A stretch of DNA of 64,000 nucleotides from Halorussus salinisoli (GCA_005239435.1 SZNP01000005.1:310001-374000); one strand, 5' to 3'. Counted from the stretch's first letter, positions 50,951 to 59,531 are shown. Numbers and translations are program-made. The notes: generated from the sequence alone by a model not told the origin.

Positions 50951-52063
50951 ATGGCGAGCGACAATCGCACGAGGGGACGGACACCGGCCGAATCAGGCCG
51001 ATTCGGGTGGATAGACGGGTCGCTCGCTACGGTCGTCCTCGGGAGCGTCGCCGTGGTCGTCGTGGCGGGACTGGTGCAGGTGAGTTTCGGGACGTACTCG
51101 ATGACGCTGGTCGAGGCGTGGCACGCGGTGTCCGACCCGGCCGTCCTCTTCGACCCCCGGGTCTGGCAGGCGTACCTGCTCGGCGGCGAACTGCCCGAGA
51201 TGAGCAAACAGAGTCTCATCGTCTGGAATATCCGACTTCCGCGGGTGATAGTGGCCGCGCTCGTCGGGACGAATCTGGCGGTGTCGGGAGCCATCTTTCA
51301 GGCCGTGACTCGAAACGAACTCGCCAGTCCGTACGTCCTCGGAGTGAGTTCCGGGGCCGGTCTCGCGGTCCTGCTCACGCTCGTCGTGTTCTCTGGGCTC
51401 GCGCCGTTCCTCCCGATTCTGGCCTCGCTCGGCGGCGCGACGGCCTTCCTGCTCGTCTACCTCATCGCGTGGAAGGGCGGGACGAGTCCGGTCCGACTTG
51501 TCCTCGCGGGCGTCATCGTCAGTACCGTCTTCTGGTCGCTCCAGCGAGGACTGTTCTATCTGGCCGACGACCTCGGGGTAGTCCAGTCGGCCATCGCGTG
51601 GACGACCGGGTCGCTCACGGGCGTCGACTGGGAGCAGGTAAGAATCGCGCTCCCGTGGACCGCGTTCTCGGTCGCCCTCGCGCTCGCGAGCGCGAGGCAG
51701 TTGAACGTCCTCCTGCTCGGCGAGCGCACCGCGAAGTCGCTCGGCATGTCGGTCGAGAAAGTCCGGTTCGCACTTGCGGGCGTGGCGGTCCTCGCGGCCA
51801 GCGCGGCCATCTCGGTCGCCGGCATCGTGAGTTTCGTCGGACTGGTCGTCCCCCACATGGTCAGGACCCTCGTCGGAAGCGACTACAAGCGCCTGATGGT
51901 GGGGTGCGTCTTCGCCGGTCCCGCGCTCGTGGTCGTCGCGGACGTGGGCGCACGGCTGGCGCTCGCTCCGACCCAGATTCCGGTCGGCGTCGTGACCGGG
52001 TTGGTCGGCGGGCCGTACTTCCTCTATCTGATGCGGAAACAACAGGACATGGGTGAAGTATGA
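50951..52063 (+). CDS. FecCD-type iron/siderophore ABC permease
   Basis: A 370-residue permease with about ten TM helices of the BtuC/FecCD family. WNIRLPRVIVAALVGTNLAV and SGAIFQAVTRNELASPYVLG are signature segments, and GIVSFVGLVVPHMVRTLVG near the C-terminus is the classical coupling region. It forms the translocation pore for ferric-siderophore (or cobalamin-like) uptake. It is followed by its ATPase with a four-base ATGA overlap and then the binding protein from a second promoter. The DtxR-like operator at 50928 predicts iron control. Confidence 0.93.
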   Translation: MASDNRTRGRTPAESGRFGWIDGSLATVVLGSVAVVVVAGLVQVSFGTYSMTLVEAWHAVSDPAVLFDPRVWQAYLLGGELPEMSKQSLIVWNIRLPRVIVAALVGTNLAVSGAIFQAVTRNELASPYVLGVSSGAGLAVLLTLVVFSGLAPFLPILASLGGATAFLLVYLIAWKGGTSPVRLVLAGVIVSTVFWSLQRGLFYLADDLGVVQSAIAWTTGSLTGVDWEQVRIALPWTAFSVALALASARQLNVLLLGERTAKSLGMSVEKVRFALAGVAVLAASAAISVAGIVSFVGLVVPHMVRTLVGSDYKRLMVGCVFAGPALVVVADVGARLALAPTQIPVGVVTGLVGGPYFLYLMRKQQDMGEV

Positions 52064-52869
52064 GTCGGGAAATCGAAGTCGAGAGCGCGCTCCTCGCCGA
52101 GGACCTCGAAGTCGGCTACCCGACGACCGAGGAACCGGTGGTAGATTGCGCCCGTCTCGACGTGCCGGAAGGCGAAATCACCGCCCTCGTCGGACCGAAC
52201 GGGAGCGGAAAGAGTACCCTCCTGAAGGCCCTCTCGAACCACCTCGAACCCGAACGCGGCGTCGTCGCGCTGAACGGTCGGAACGTCGAGGAGTACGACG
52301 GGAAGGAACTCGCGCGCGAACTCGGTCATCTCTCCCAGGAGAACGACTCGCCGGGGAGCATCACGGTCGAGGAACTGGTGTCCCACGGCCGATACCCGCA
52401 CCGTGGGTTCTTCGACACCGTGACTCAGGAGGACCGAGAGGCAGTCGAGCGCGCCATCGACCTCGCTGGCGTGGCCGACCTCCGAGACAGGGAGGTCGGC
52501 GCACTGAGCGGCGGCCAGAAGCAGTTGGTGTGGATAGCGATGGTGCTGGCTCAGGAGACCGACGTGCTGTTGCTCGACGAACCGACGACCTTCCTCGACC
52601 TCCACCACCAACTTCGGGTACTGGAGACGGTCAGGCGCCTCAACGAGGAGGAGGGCGTCACCGTGGCGGTGGTCCTCCACGACCTCTCGCAGGCGGTCCG
52701 GTTCGCCGACTACCTCGTCGCCATGGACGACGGCGAGATCTACGATTGGGGTCCACCCGGTGAGGTCGTGACCGAGCAACTGCTCGCGGACGTGTTCGGC
52801 GTCGACGCCGCGGTCACGCGGTCGCCCGAGCTCCGAATCCGGCCGAAGCGGGCGCTCTCGGACGAGTAG
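52060..52869 (+). CDS. ABC transporter ATPase (FecE/BtuD type)
   Basis: A 269-residue ATPase: Walker A GPNGSGKST (about residues 45-53), Q-loop LSQEND, signature LSGGQKQLVWIAMVL, Walker B VLLLDEPTTFLD and switch His in VVLHDLSQA. All elements needed for hydrolysis are there. It is typical of iron/cobalamin importers and starts four bases within the permease gene (ATGA), so it is coupled to it. Confidence 0.94.
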   Translation: MSREIEVESALLAEDLEVGYPTTEEPVVDCARLDVPEGEITALVGPNGSGKSTLLKALSNHLEPERGVVALNGRNVEEYDGKELARELGHLSQENDSPGSITVEELVSHGRYPHRGFFDTVTQEDREAVERAIDLAGVADLRDREVGALSGGQKQLVWIAMVLAQETDVLLLDEPTTFLDLHHQLRVLETVRRLNEEEGVTVAVVLHDLSQAVRFADYLVAMDDGEIYDWGPPGEVVTEQLLADVFGVDAAVTRSPELRIRPKRALSDE

Positions 52870-52899
52870 TTCGCGAGCGAATCGACAGCAGCCCCAGGT

Positions 52900-52915
52900 T
52901 TTAGGCCATCCTAAA
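52900..52915. promoter_or_regulatory. DtxR-like operator (upstream copy)
   Basis: TTTAGG-CCAT-CCTAAA, a perfect inverted repeat 38-54 bases before the binding-protein ATG at 52954. It may act with the second site at 52935-52948. Confidence 0.7.
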
Positions 52916-52934
52916 TCGAAGCGCCTTTGTATTC

Positions 52935-52948
52935 TTAGGCTGGCCTAA
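52935..52948. promoter_or_regulatory. DtxR-like operator (proximal copy)
   Basis: TTAGG-CTGG-CCTAA is a perfect inverted repeat just after CCTTTGTATTC and 5 bases before ATG 52954. The CCTTTGTAT box is the same as that before the permease operator, so both promoters share one layout. Confidence 0.75.
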
Positions 52949-52953
52949 AACAC

Positions 52954-54156
52954 ATGGCAGAACCTACTGACGGGACGCGGCGTCGCTTCATCAAGAGCAG
53001 TCTGGGCGTAGCGACCGGACTCGCGGTCGCTGGCTGTACCGGCGGTTCGAGCGAGGGAGACGCGGAGACGACCACCGAGGCGACTTCGACCGAAGCTACC
53101 ACGACCGAGGACGACGGAACGACGACCGAGGAGGCGAACGAAAGCGGTTCGTACACCGTCTCGATGGTTCCCGTCGGCGACGTGACCTTCGAACAGGTTC
53201 CCGAAACGTGGGAGTCGTACTTCCCCGGCTACGCCGACATGGGCGTCGCGCTCGGACAGGCGGACGGCCTCTCGGCGGTCGGGTCGAAGTCGCGGTTCTA
53301 CACCTCCTACTACGACGAACTGGACGGCGTATCGCTGGACAAGGAGAACGTCGTCGAACTCGTGGGAGACAGCGGCATCGACAAGGAGATCTACTACGAA
53401 CTCGACAACGACGTTCACCTCACCGACCCGGAGTGGCTGGTCAGCAACTCCTTCTTCGGTCTCGAACGCGAGGACGTAGAACAGATAACCCAGCAGGTCG
53501 GGCCGTTCGTCGGCAACACCATCTTCCGTCGAACCGACGATTGGCACGACTACCGTTACTACACGATGTACGAGGCCTTCGAGAAGGTCGCTGAGGTGTT
53601 CCGGAAAGAAGACCAGTACGAGGCCTTCAAATCGTTCCACGACTCGTATCTCGACGACGTACGGGAGAAACTCCCGGCGGAGAAAGACCGGCCGAACGGC
53701 CTGCTCTGTTTCGCCGCGAGCGACGAACCCGAGAAGTTCTCGCCGTACCGAATCAACGGGAAGGGCTCGAACAAGAAACAGTTCCACGACCTCGGCGTCT
53801 CGGACGCCCTCGAAGGCACCGACGTGAAGGGTCTGAGCGAGTCCAACCGCGGGAAGATAGACTACGAGACCCTGCTCGAAGTCGACCCAGACGCGCTGTT
53901 CGTCCGGGGTCACGAGACCAAGACCCGCGAGGAGTTCCGGAACACCGTGGTGGCGTTCATGGAGGACCACAACGTCGCCAGCCAACTCACCGCCGTGGAG
54001 AACGACGACGTGTACCGCGGCGGCCCCATCTATCAGGGTCCCGTCCAGAACCTCTTCCTGACCGAGCGATTCGCCACGCTCCTCTACCCCGACACGTTCT
54101 CCGGCAAACTGTTCGACCGCAGTGAAGTCTCGAACATCGTCGCCGGGGAGTTCTGA
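52954..54156 (+). CDS. Iron/siderophore ABC importer binding lipoprotein
   Basis: A 400-residue substrate-binding protein. A Tat motif RRRFIKSS and lipobox LAVAGC (Cys at about residue 28) anchor it to the outer face of the membrane; an acidic, Thr-rich linker (EDDGTTTEE) follows. The two-lobed binding domain has TDPEWLVSNSFFGLE, YRYYTMYEAFEKVAEVF and PDALFVRGHE. It is the same type as periplasmic proteins of FecB/BtuF-class importers. It is separated from the ATPase gene by 84 bases that hold two operators, and reads in the same direction. Confidence 0.9.
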   Translation: MAEPTDGTRRRFIKSSLGVATGLAVAGCTGGSSEGDAETTTEATSTEATTTEDDGTTTEEANESGSYTVSMVPVGDVTFEQVPETWESYFPGYADMGVALGQADGLSAVGSKSRFYTSYYDELDGVSLDKENVVELVGDSGIDKEIYYELDNDVHLTDPEWLVSNSFFGLEREDVEQITQQVGPFVGNTIFRRTDDWHDYRYYTMYEAFEKVAEVFRKEDQYEAFKSFHDSYLDDVREKLPAEKDRPNGLLCFAASDEPEKFSPYRINGKGSNKKQFHDLGVSDALEGTDVKGLSESNRGKIDYETLLEVDPDALFVRGHETKTREEFRNTVVAFMEDHNVASQLTAVENDDVYRGGPIYQGPVQNLFLTERFATLLYPDTFSGKLFDRSEVSNIVAGEF

Positions 54157-54232
54157 GCGACTGCCCGGTCCCCACGGCGCTGGCCTCCGTTACGCCCCCG
54201 TTCTTTTCCCGCTCCGCGTCGAACTCCCGACC

Positions 54233-54610
54233 ATGTACGAAACGACCAGTCTCTCGGACCTCGATACCCGGGACGTGGACGACATCGAACCCGGCCTGAA
54301 GGCGGTGGGGTATCAGCTTCGACCGTCGGAGATGCGCCCGAGCGTCTGGGAGTTCGAGGCGGGCGAGACGAACGACTGGCATCGCCAGGAAGAGCAGGAG
54401 GAGCTATACTACGTGCTGGCGGGCGAGTTTCTCGTGACCGTCGAAGGGGAGGACGAGGAGCGAGAGACCTTCGAACTCGAGAGCGACGAGGTGGTCGTGA
54501 TACCGCCCGAGACGTGGCGGCAGTTCGAAGCGCTGGAGGACGGCCGACTGTTGGTCGTCGGCGCACCGAACGTGAAAGACGACGCGATTACGGAAGTCGA
54601 CCAGTCGTAG
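54233..54610 (+). CDS. Cupin-domain protein
   Basis: A 125-residue single-domain cupin. The metal-site motifs are partly seen: EAGETNDWHRQEEQEELYYV (His with Glu, motif 1) and VVVIPPETWRQFEALEDGRL (motif 2, without the usual His). This suggests a small-molecule binding or isomerase role rather than classic dioxygenase function. ATG 54233 is chosen; the frame is open upstream to 54122 inside the previous gene. Confidence 0.75.
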   Translation: MYETTSLSDLDTRDVDDIEPGLKAVGYQLRPSEMRPSVWEFEAGETNDWHRQEEQEELYYVLAGEFLVTVEGEDEERETFELESDEVVVIPPETWRQFEALEDGRLLVVGAPNVKDDAITEVDQS

Positions 54611-54731
54611 CACGGGACGGTTCGGTCACCTCCAGTCGAAACAGTCGAACCATCGGAAGCCGCTGAAACACGGGAACCAGCCGAAAGGCGAGAAGCAGTC
54701 GAACCAGCCGAAGCGTCAGACGGTCGTCCGC

Positions 54732-56006
54732 TCAGTGGTCGATGGTCGTTATCTCCTCGACGGGCCACTGGCTCAGAATCTCGACGCCGTTCTCGCGGAC
54801 GACCACCATCTCCTCGACCCGGACGCCCTGCCGGTCGGCGGGTTGCATCGTCTCGACGGCCATCGTCATCCCCTCCTCGATTTCGATGGGGTGGTCGGGC
54901 GAGAGGCCGCGCCAGATGAGCGGGACCTCGTAGAGTTGGAGGCCGAGGCCGTGTGCCCAGTGGTTAGTGGTCATCTCCCAGTAGTCGTCGGCGTCGTACC
55001 AGTCCATGTGCTCGCCCTCCTTGTCGGGGAAGCCCTTGCAAATTTCGTCGGTCGTGGCTCCCGGTTCGATGCGGGAGAGTACGTCGTAGAGGTCGTCACG
55101 GGCCTTCTCGTAGGCCTCCTTCTGGGCCTGCGTGGGTTCACCCACGCTGAAGGTCCGGTAGTAACACGAGCGATAGCCCATGAAGCCGATGTTGTAGAAG
55201 TCGGCGTAGACGAGGTCGCCCGGCCGAATCACGCGGTCGGTCGTGTTGGCCTGATGCTTGGGCCACGTGTTCGGTCCCGAGGTGACGTACCCGCCCTGCA
55301 CCATCGCGCCGAGACGCCAGAGTTCCTTGGTGGCCTCCCCCCAGACCTCCGACTCGCGCATGCCGGGCTTGGCCGTCTCCGTGATTCGCTGGAATCCGGC
55401 CTCGCAGAGCGCGGCGACCATCCGCAGACACTCGATTTCGTCGCGGGTCTTGACCTTCCGGGCGTCCTCCATCACCTGCGCGCACTCGCCGGGCCGGACG
55501 TCCACTCCGCGGTCCTCGAACTCGGAGACGAGGGCCTGATTCCCCACGTCGATGCCCATCGGCTCTTTCTTCACGCCGTACTCGTCCATCGCCTCGACCA
55601 CGAGGTCGGCCATCTTGCCCTTGAGCCAACTGCGGGCGGAGTCGCGCCCGGACGCACGCGGGACGTTACCGAGACCCGGCGCGGCGTACCGGATGTCGTC
55701 GAGCCACGGGCAGTTGAATCGCTGGTTGCTCGCGTGGTCGGCGGTGTCCCAGTGGACCACGTCGCCGTCCTCGGTCAGGAGAGTGTAGTGGTCGGCCCCG
55801 CTTCCCCCGGTCATGGCGAGTCCGGTGACGTACCGGACGTTGGGGTCGTCGATGAGGAGCATACTGCCGAGTTCTTCCTCCTGCATACGTTCCAGGGCGC
55901 GCTCCTTGCGCTGTTCGCGCATCCGCTGGAAGTCGATTCGCTCCTCCCAATCGACGCCCATCGTGCCGCGGGTGCCTTCCATGAAATCGCGCTGATAGAA
56001 GCCCAT
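54732..56006 (-). CDS. Divergent M24-family protein (DddP-like), one metal ligand changed
   Basis: A 424-residue protein with a creatinase/pita-bread fold, resembling the DMSP-lyase DddP subgroup of M24 (FQRMREQRKERALERM, SGPNTWPKHQ). First Asp ligand in YADFYNIG, His in HWAHGLGLQLYE, Glu in MAVETMQP and Glu in VRVEEMVVV are present, but the second Asp position (GYHSDxxRTF in relatives) reads GYRSCYYRTF, with Cys. Either a changed metal site or loss of activity is implied. Its substrate is unknown. ATG 56006 lies about 25 bases from a CATTACC box. Confidence 0.8.
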   Translation of the reverse strand: MGFYQRDFMEGTRGTMGVDWEERIDFQRMREQRKERALERMQEEELGSMLLIDDPNVRYVTGLAMTGGSGADHYTLLTEDGDVVHWDTADHASNQRFNCPWLDDIRYAAPGLGNVPRASGRDSARSWLKGKMADLVVEAMDEYGVKKEPMGIDVGNQALVSEFEDRGVDVRPGECAQVMEDARKVKTRDEIECLRMVAALCEAGFQRITETAKPGMRESEVWGEATKELWRLGAMVQGGYVTSGPNTWPKHQANTTDRVIRPGDLVYADFYNIGFMGYRSCYYRTFSVGEPTQAQKEAYEKARDDLYDVLSRIEPGATTDEICKGFPDKEGEHMDWYDADDYWEMTTNHWAHGLGLQLYEVPLIWRGLSPDHPIEIEEGMTMAVETMQPADRQGVRVEEMVVVRENGVEILSQWPVEEITTIDH

Positions 56007-56123
56007 AGGCGCGAGTACTCCGAGGGCGGTAATGAAAGTAGGTGAAAGAGCGCGACGTCAGCGTCCCGAGCGACCGTCCCGGAACGGAAGATATAGCCCC
56101 GTGAGTAGGCTACCGGCGAACGA

Positions 56124-56447
56124 ATGTCGTGGTACGTCCTCCTCGTCGCGGGTTTGTTCGAAGTCGCGTGGGCCATCGGATTAGAGTACTCCGACGGTCT
56201 CTCGAAGCCGGTTCCGACCGCCGCCACCGTCCTCGCGCTCGTCGTCAGCATGGTCCTACTGGCCAAAGCGGTCGAAGACCTGCCCGTGGGGACCGCCTAC
56301 GCCGTCTGGACCGGCATCGGGGCGGTCGGAACCGCGACGTTGGGCATCTTTCTGTTCGACGAACCCGCAGACCTCACGCGAATCGCGTTCATCTGCGTCA
56401 TCGTCGTCGGCATCGTCGGCTTGCATCTCGCCTCGGGCGGGCACTGA
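56124..56447 (+). CDS. SMR-family exporter (SugE/Gdx type)
   Basis: A 107-residue, four-TM small multidrug resistance protein. The conserved Glu is in GLFEVAWAIGLEYSDGL, the hallmark of the SugE/Gdx subgroup (guanidinium exporters) rather than EmrE; VGTAYAVWTGIGAVGTATLG is the TM3 signature. It works as a dual-topology homodimer or with a partner that is not seen here. No guanidine riboswitch-like structure is apparent in the 117-base leader. Confidence 0.85.
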   Translation: MSWYVLLVAGLFEVAWAIGLEYSDGLSKPVPTAATVLALVVSMVLLAKAVEDLPVGTAYAVWTGIGAVGTATLGIFLFDEPADLTRIAFICVIVVGIVGLHLASGGH

Positions 56448-56542
56448 GTCGCGCGACCGCTTCGGCACCGTTGCGAGTCCGGAGGGCGACCTCCGCGACG
56501 CGTCTGGATGGTTTTATGAGCGTCCCTCGTGTTCGGCTAAAT

Positions 56543-57259
56543 ATGTACAAGCACGTGGCCCTTCTGGTTCGTCAGGACGACATGACCCACGAGGAGTTCG
56601 TGGACTACTGGCAGAACGAACACACCCCCATCGCCCGCGAAATCGAGGGTGTCACTCGGTACCAGACCGTCCTCCCCACGGACCCCGAGAACGCCGAGTT
56701 CGACGGACTCGCCGAACTCTACTTCGAGGATTTGGACGACCTCCACGACGCGCTGGGGAGCGAAGGGTCCCGTGACTACGACCCCGACAAGGGCAAGGCC
56801 AAGGAGGCCCGCGAGGACGTGGACAACTTCCTCGCAATCGACGAGCGCCCGCGGTTCATCGGCGAGGAGATCATCCAGAAGGACGAGGTGGACGGCGACA
56901 CCGACGGACTCTACAAGCACTCGGCGTTCCTCGTCCGGCAGGACGACATGACCCACGAGGAGTTCGTAGATTACTGGCAGAACAACCATACGCCCATCGC
57001 CCGCGAAATCGACGGCGTGGTCCGGTACGCCACGGTCCTCCCCACGGACCCCGAGAACGCCGAGTTCGACGGTATCGCCGAGCTCTACTTCGAGGACCTG
57101 GACAAACTCTACGACGCCTTGGGAAGCGAAGGGTCCCGCGACTACGACCCCGACAAGGGGAAAGCCAAGGAGGCCCGCGAAGACGTGAACAACTTCCTCG
57201 CAATCGACGAGCGCCCGCGGTTCATCGGACAGGAGACGGTGCAGAAAGACGAGACGTAG
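56543..57259 (+). CDS. Duplicated EthD-type (ferredoxin-like) protein
   Basis: A 238-residue protein made of two nearly identical halves (residues 1-119 and 123-238), each an EthD-like alpha/beta sandwich of about 115 residues: VRQDDMTHEEFVDYWQN, HTPIARE, TVLPTDPENAEFDG, GSRDYDPDKGKAKEARED. Single-domain EthD proteins usually dimerise, so this fusion would be a pseudo-dimer. Family members include ETBE-degradation and quinone-type enzymes; this one's role is unknown. ATG 56543 lies about 30 bases after a GTTTTATG box. Confidence 0.85.
   Translation: MYKHVALLVRQDDMTHEEFVDYWQNEHTPIAREIEGVTRYQTVLPTDPENAEFDGLAELYFEDLDDLHDALGSEGSRDYDPDKGKAKEAREDVDNFLAIDERPRFIGEEIIQKDEVDGDTDGLYKHSAFLVRQDDMTHEEFVDYWQNNHTPIAREIDGVVRYATVLPTDPENAEFDGIAELYFEDLDKLYDALGSEGSRDYDPDKGKAKEAREDVNNFLAIDERPRFIGQETVQKDET
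56543..57259 (+). repeat. In-gene tandem duplication, period 366 bp
   Basis: AAGCACtcGGC-type starts at 56549 and 56915 mark two units in register, 366 bp (122 codons) apart. DNA identity is very high over long stretches (for example TCCTCCCCACGGACCCCGAG in both copies). Confidence 0.8.
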
Positions 57260-57328
57260 CGAGTTAAAGAATCAAAATAGATTAGTAGAGAAATAATTTT
57301 GTTGGTTTGAGACAGAATTCGTCACTTT

Positions 57329-57457
57329 TCACCAGCCACGGCGTTCCTCTAGCCACTCCCCGACGCGGAGTTTGAGGTCCGCGAGACGTTTCGAACCGCC
57401 CGTGTAGATGTACTCCGCCCTGACGATGCCCTGCTCGTCGTCATCTGTTGTAGCCAT
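57329..57457 (-). CDS. Small basic-acidic protein
   Basis: A 42-residue protein (MATTDDDEQGIVRAEYIYTG and a basic, amphipathic C-terminus ending in EWLEERRGW). It begins seven bases after the stop of the upstream membrane gene on the same strand, so the two are probably co-transcribed. No known domain. Confidence 0.55.
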   Translation of the reverse strand: MATTDDDEQGIVRAEYIYTGGSKRLADLKLRVGEWLEERRGW

Positions 57458-57464
57458 AGTTATT

Positions 57465-58055
57465 TCAGAATTGCGTCGGGACGAGTGATAAAGATTGGTA
57501 CGGCGCGTGAATCCGAATCGGCCGAGCGACGACGTGGAACGTGACGGCCAGAACGAACAGAACGACCGCGCAGGCCAGTAGGAAGCGGGATACATCGAGG
57601 AAGAATGCGTTCGACCAGAGGATGCGTCGATTTCTTCGAAGGCCGCGTTCGTACTGGCCGATGATTTCGACGTGCGCGGTTTCGGCATTCGTCTCCTGCT
57701 CGTAGTCGATCGGGATTTTGTCTGGACTGGACCCGATGAAGAGCCTCGAAGTCCCGTACACGAACAGCGATGTGACGAGCGACACGACGAGCGAGACCGT
57801 CCCGAACGCACCGAGGAGACCGAGGCCAGTCGAGGGGAGCAGCTTCGCACCGCCGACGAGTACTCCGAACAGGACGAACGTTATCCGAACCGTCCGAACC
57901 GCTTCGCCATCGAGTTTGTTGATTTGCGTGAGTTGTTGGGTAGCCGTCTTGCGCGCCTCTGTCAACAGGACTTGCTGACCGCTACCGATTTCGACCCCGT
58001 TCCGATTCGACCGACGCTCGTCGCTCGCCGACGCTGGTGAATTCGATTCTGCCAT
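57465..58055 (-). CDS. Four-TM hypothetical membrane protein
   Basis: A 196-residue protein. After a polar N-terminus comes a helix (LTEARKTATQQLTQINKLD), TM1 (about 58-75, ITFVLFGVLVGGAKLL), TM2 (about 80-105, FGTVSLVVSLVTSLFVYG), a soluble part, and TM3 at the C-terminus (FLLACAVVLFVLAVTFHVV). The helix-2TM-soluble-TM order is like SLATT- and other small effector-type membrane proteins, but no nucleotide cyclase or SLOG gene is near, so no defence role is claimed. ATG 58055 is chosen over 58100. Confidence 0.65.
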   Translation of the reverse strand: MAESNSPASASDERRSNRNGVEIGSGQQVLLTEARKTATQQLTQINKLDGEAVRTVRITFVLFGVLVGGAKLLPSTGLGLLGAFGTVSLVVSLVTSLFVYGTSRLFIGSSPDKIPIDYEQETNAETAHVEIIGQYERGLRRNRRILWSNAFFLDVSRFLLACAVVLFVLAVTFHVVARPIRIHAPYQSLSLVPTQF

Positions 58056-58133
58056 GTCCTGCGACCGATTCGTCTCCTCATCGGTCAAAAAGGCTCGCAC
58101 GAGGGTTTATCGTCGAAAAATCGGCCCGGCACG

Positions 58134-58329
58134 CTACCCGAGGAAGTACAACAGCAGGAAGGACACCACTAGCATCCCGACCAACACCCGTGCGGATCTC
58201 AGGATTTCGAAAATCGTCTCTTCGGGCCGTCGAGGCCACCGTCGGGTTCTCCGAGACCTCGGGTCTACTCGCGCCACCGCTACCGCCGGGGCCTCCAACC
58301 GTGTTTCGAAGTCCTCGCTCGTCCGTCAT
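58134..58329 (-). pseudogene. Possible frameshifted small TM protein
   Basis: ATG 58329 lies about 30 bases after GTTTTATAAG (minus strand) and opens a frame beginning MTDERGLRNTVGG that turns into low-quality sequence. In the +1 frame from about 58210 a strongly hydrophobic end appears (ETIFEILRSARV then LVGMLVVSFLLLYFLG, stop at 58134-58136). Joined by one frame change, they would form a small tail-anchored protein. Either a real frameshift, a sequence error, or coincidence. Confidence 0.35.
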
Positions 58330-58356
58330 AATTTTCGTGGTGGCCGAATGTATCCC

Positions 58357-58366
58357 TTATAAAACA
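58357..58366 (-). promoter_or_regulatory. TATA-like box before the possible small TM gene
   Basis: GTTTTATAAG on the minus strand, about 30 bases before ATG 58329, in a small AT-rich patch. Confidence 0.5.
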
Positions 58367-58395
58367 TTAAGGCGGCAGGGGCCGACCGTGAGAGT

Positions 58396-59412
58396 ATGGA
58401 AATCGGGACGGGACTGTTCACCTGCCAGCGGCGGCCCGACGACGACCGGACGACGAGCGAGATCTACGACGAGATGCTGACGCTCGGGCGGGCCATCGAC
58501 GATTCGGGCCTCGCCAGCGCGTGGGTCTCCGAGCATCACTTCGCCGAGGACGGCTACCTCTCGGCGACGATGCCCACCCTCGGGGCGTTGGCGGCCGAGA
58601 CCGAGAACGTCGAACTCGGCACCTGCATAGCCTTGGCACCGCTCTACGACGGGGTTCGCCTCGCCGAGGACGCCGCGACCGTGGACCTGCTCGCGGACGG
58701 TCGCCTCACCCTCGGTCTCGCCATCGGGTCGAACCCCACCGAGTTCGAGGAGTTCGGCGTACCGCGCGAGGAGCGCGTCGTGCGATTGGAGGACACCACC
58801 GACCTGCTCCGGGCGGCGTGGTCCGAGGGGCCCCTCGACTACGACGCCGAGTTCCACGACGTCTCGCCCGACGTGAGCGTCACCCCTAAGCCGGACGGCG
58901 AGATTCCCGTCATGTACGGCGGGTCGGCCAAGCCAGCGGTTCGTCGGGCGGCCCGCGTCGCGGACGCGTGGTGCGCGCCCTCCGCGCTCTCGGTGGGGGG
59001 CGTCCGCAAGCGCGTGGAGGACATCCGGAACGTCCGCGAGGAGGAAGGACTGAGCGCAGACGACGGCGACGACTTCCAGATTTACGTCCTCCAGCACGGC
59101 TTCGTCGGCGACTCGAAGGAGGAGGCGTGGGAACAGATGAAGGACGGCTACTTCTACATCCAGCGGCGCTACGCGGAGATCTTCTCTGGCGAGTCGGTCG
59201 AGGAACTCGACGACGAGCGCAAGCAGGAACTCGAAGAGCAGGCCATCTTCGGCACGCCAGACCAGGTAATCGACCAGTTAGAGGAGTACCGCGAGGCGCT
59301 CGGTGACGACGTTCACTTCGTCTTCCGGACCTACCACCCCGGAATCGGCACCGACCGGATGGTCGAGTGCGTCGAACGACTCGGCGACGAAGTGGTCCCG
59401 CACTTCGAGTGA
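58396..59412 (+). CDS. LLM-class flavin-dependent oxidoreductase
   Basis: A 338-residue bacterial-luciferase-like (TIM-barrel) monooxygenase or F420-dependent oxidoreductase. Seen: SAWVSEHHFAEDGYLSATMP near the N-terminus, the region VELGTCIALAPLYDGVRLAED, and GRLTLGLAIGSNPTEFEEFG. Which flavin (FMN or F420) it uses cannot be told from the sequence alone, though haloarchaeal LLM proteins often use F420. ATG 58396. It lies upstream of the Liv-type importer on the same strand, but 120 bases apart. Confidence 0.87.
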   Translation: MEIGTGLFTCQRRPDDDRTTSEIYDEMLTLGRAIDDSGLASAWVSEHHFAEDGYLSATMPTLGALAAETENVELGTCIALAPLYDGVRLAEDAATVDLLADGRLTLGLAIGSNPTEFEEFGVPREERVVRLEDTTDLLRAAWSEGPLDYDAEFHDVSPDVSVTPKPDGEIPVMYGGSAKPAVRRAARVADAWCAPSALSVGGVRKRVEDIRNVREEEGLSADDGDDFQIYVLQHGFVGDSKEEAWEQMKDGYFYIQRRYAEIFSGESVEELDDERKQELEEQAIFGTPDQVIDQLEEYREALGDDVHFVFRTYHPGIGTDRMVECVERLGDEVVPHFE

Positions 59413-59531
59413 CGCGCTGTCAAACTTCGACCGACGTCGCGGTCGAGCGTCGAGAACCGGCGTAATCGAGTGGTCGCGGTCACGCCGTAGCGCGCCAGCG
59501 ATTCGTTTCAGTTACTTTCGAAATCGGACGA

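Noticed and set aside
57465-58055. Four-TM protein as an anti-phage effector (SLATT/Pycsar-like)
   Set aside because: No nucleotide cyclase, CD-NTase or SLOG gene is adjacent, and the similarity is only in topology.
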